From an uncultured Fretibacterium sp. (GTDB lineage Bacteria; Synergistota; Synergistia; Synergistales; Aminobacteriaceae): a stretch of DNA of 7,325 bases. The notes below the pieces were generated by a model. The model was not told the origin of the DNA, made no database searches, and worked only from the letters and a program-made list of their open reading frames with translations. The stretch lies in the NCBI GenBank assembly GCA_937892105.1, contig CALAUZ010000085.1, forward strand, positions 1-7,325. Direction: 5' to 3'. The position numbers were made by a program, and so were the translations under genes. Of this stretch, positions 6,073 to 7,325 are shown piece by piece (position 1 is the first letter of the stretch; the number at the start of each line of letters is the position of its first letter).

Positions 6073-6633
6073 ATGATAACTGATAAAATTCTTATGGGAA
6101 AAGGTGTTTATTTACGCCAAATTACCCTTCAAGATTGTACAAATAGATATGTCGAATGGCTCAATGACACTGAAGTAAATCAATATCTCGAGACTCGTTG
6201 GTCTGTACAAGATTTACAAGCTATAAAAGAATTTGTATCTTCCCAGCGTAAAAATAATCACAGTATTTTATTCGCAATTATGTATAATGATTCTTATAAC
6301 TCTGTTGTGGGGAAACACATTGGTAATATAAAGATTGGCTCGATAAATAGACATCACAATCACGCAGATATTTCCTATTTCATCGGTGAAAAAAACTTCT
6401 GGAATAAAGGAATTGCTACTGAAGTTATAGGCCTTGTTCGTGATTTTGGTTTCAAAGAGTTAGGGCTTCATAGAATAGAAGCTGGTGTTTATAGTACTGC
6501 TGTTGGGAGCTGGAAGGCTCTTGAGAAGAATGGCTTCAAAAGAGAAGGCGTATTTCGAGAGCAGGTTATGTCTGATAGTAACTACATAGATGTTTATCGT
6601 TATGGGATATTGAAATCCGAGTCGTTCGTGTGA
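6073..6633 (+). CDS. GNAT N-acetyltransferase, RimJ/PseH-like
   Basis: This intact 186-residue acetyl-CoA-dependent N-acetyltransferase belongs to the RimJ/RimL-like GNAT group, which includes PseH, the enzyme that acetylates the 4-amino group of an aminosugar in pseudaminic acid synthesis. The sequence shows VYLRQITLQDCTNRYVEWLND near the N-terminus, IGNIKIGSINRHHNHADISYFIGE in the central sheet, the acetyl-CoA motif WNKGIATEVI, then ELGLHRIEAGVYSTAVGSWKALEKNGFKREGVFRE and a DVYRYGIL end. It starts 16 bases after the aminotransferase stop. No clear binding site precedes the ATG at 6073; an ATG at 6094 is an alternative that would drop seven residues. Position between an aminotransferase and a NeuB-type synthase suggests that it acetylates the amino group placed by the aminotransferase, which is an inference. 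Confidence 0.82.
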   Translation: MITDKILMGKGVYLRQITLQDCTNRYVEWLNDTEVNQYLETRWSVQDLQAIKEFVSSQRKNNHSILFAIMYNDSYNSVVGKHIGNIKIGSINRHHNHADISYFIGEKNFWNKGIATEVIGLVRDFGFKELGLHRIEAGVYSTAVGSWKALEKNGFKREGVFREQVMSDSNYIDVYRYGILKSESFV

Positions 6634-6643
6634 AATTAAGCAT

Positions 6644-6647
6644 GGAG
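6644..6647 (+). promoter_or_regulatory. ribosome binding site for the NeuB/PseI-type synthase
   Basis: GGAG lies 8 bases before the ATG at 6656 and only 2 bases before an in-frame ATG at 6650, so 6656 is the preferred start. Confidence 0.65.
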
Positions 6648-6655
6648 CGATGTAT

Positions 6656-7325
6656 ATGTTTCACTTATACGAAAAAATAAATAATAACGAAGTATATATT
6701 ATTGCTGAGATGTCAGCAAATCATGGCGGAGATCTGTCCAATGCTCTCCGTATCGTTCATGAAGTTAAAGACGCTGGGACTGACTGTCTGAAGATACAAA
6801 CCTACACAGCGGACAGTTTAACTATCGACTGTGATAATGAGTACTTTCAGATCCACGGCGGACTCTGGGACGGCTATAATTTATATCAACTCTATCAAGA
6901 AGCTGGAACTCCTTACGAATGGCAATCAATCATAAAGGCTGAATGTGAAAAAGTCTGTATTGACTTTTTATCCACGCCCTTTGATTCCAAAACTGTTGAT
7001 TTCCTAGAAAACCAGCTTGCTGTAGAAGCCTTTAAGATTGCCAGTTTTGAGTTAGTTGATATCCCCTTGATCACTTACACAGCGAGTAAAGGAAAGCCGA
7101 TGATTATTTCTTGCGGTATGGGAAGCCCGGAAGAGATAAATGATGCTGTTCAGGCTTGCTATGAAGTCAACAACCGGCAGATTGTTTTGCTGAAATGTTG
7201 CTCAGAATACCCTGCACCATGGCCGGACATGAAACTGAGGAACATTCCAGACATGAAGAAAAGGTTCGGTCTCCCCGTCGGGCTCTCCGACCACAGCACT
7301 GGAAGTTTAGGTGCTGTGGTTGGTG
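6656..7325 (+). CDS. pseI: Pseudaminic acid synthase-like NeuB family protein, N-terminal part, open at the right edge
   Basis: NeuB-family enzymes condense phosphoenolpyruvate with a six-carbon aminosugar to give a nine-carbon nonulosonic acid in the cytoplasm; PseI uses 2,4-diacetamido-2,4,6-trideoxy-L-altrose. The 223 visible residues cover most of the TIM barrel: YIIAEMSANHGGDLSNA, CLKIQTYTADSLT, then NEYFQIHGGLWDGYNLYQLYQEA, FLSTPFDSKTVDFL, FKIASFELVDIPLI, GKPMIISCGM, IVLLKCCSEYPAP, and VGLSDHSTG with the metal-binding region His. The GLWDGYNLYQLYQEA stretch resembles PseI more than sialic or legionaminic acid synthases. The usual total is about 340-350 residues with a C-terminal SAF (antifreeze-like) domain, which would lie beyond the window. 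The frame is clean. Exact sugar substrate is not certain because no PseB, PseC or PseG is in view. Confidence 0.85.
   Translation, partial: MFHLYEKINNNEVYIIAEMSANHGGDLSNALRIVHEVKDAGTDCLKIQTYTADSLTIDCDNEYFQIHGGLWDGYNLYQLYQEAGTPYEWQSIIKAECEKVCIDFLSTPFDSKTVDFLENQLAVEAFKIASFELVDIPLITYTASKGKPMIISCGMGSPEEINDAVQACYEVNNRQIVLLKCCSEYPAPWPDMKLRNIPDMKKRFGLPVGLSDHSTGSLGAVVG

Overview
The window is a single + strand run of surface-sugar genes about 7.3 kb long. It is AT-rich by eye, with GGAG-type ribosome binding sites, tight spacing and no RNA genes or mobile elements that I can see. The protein styles fit a Clostridia/Firmicutes-like bacterium, perhaps a gut or rumen one. That assignment is an inference from codon and motif flavour, not from any taxonomic marker.

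Region 1 (1-2491) holds the activities of the nucleotide-activated D,D-heptose pathway: the C-terminal end of a GHMP-type heptose 7-phosphate kinase (HddA-like), a sugar nucleotidyltransferase (HddC-like) that appears once to have been fused to a GmhB-like HAD phosphatase, and a GmhA-like SIS isomerase. Together these would convert sedoheptulose 7-phosphate to GDP-D-glycero-alpha-D-manno-heptose for a capsule, S-layer or other glycan. Region 2 (2529-3267) is an intact small-type transaldolase, which could supply the sedoheptulose 7-phosphate that the isomerase uses. Region 3 (3278-4794) is a GT2 glycosyltransferase cut short in a T9 tract, followed by a 304-residue reading frame that I do not recognise and that may be the rest of the same protein. 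Region 4 (4787-7325) is a class III PLP aminotransferase broken by a frameshift and a nonsense codon, an intact GNAT acetyltransferase, and the first 223 residues of a NeuB/PseI-type nonulosonic acid synthase that runs off the end. This last part suggests a pseudaminic-acid-like sugar being built alongside the heptose.

The most striking property is the density of lesions. The nucleotidyltransferase/phosphatase, isomerase, glycosyltransferase and aminotransferase all carry frame breaks or in-frame stops, while the kinase fragment, transaldolase, acetyltransferase and NeuB part read cleanly. Two breaks sit in homopolymers (T9 and C5), but two are clean nonsense substitutions (a TAG and a TAA). 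The locus is therefore either a decaying glycan cluster, a low-accuracy assembly, or partly a phase-variable locus. Raw reads would decide. I found no clearly new molecular system. The best candidates for novelty are the unrecognised 3880-4794 protein and the pairing of transaldolase with a heptose pathway.
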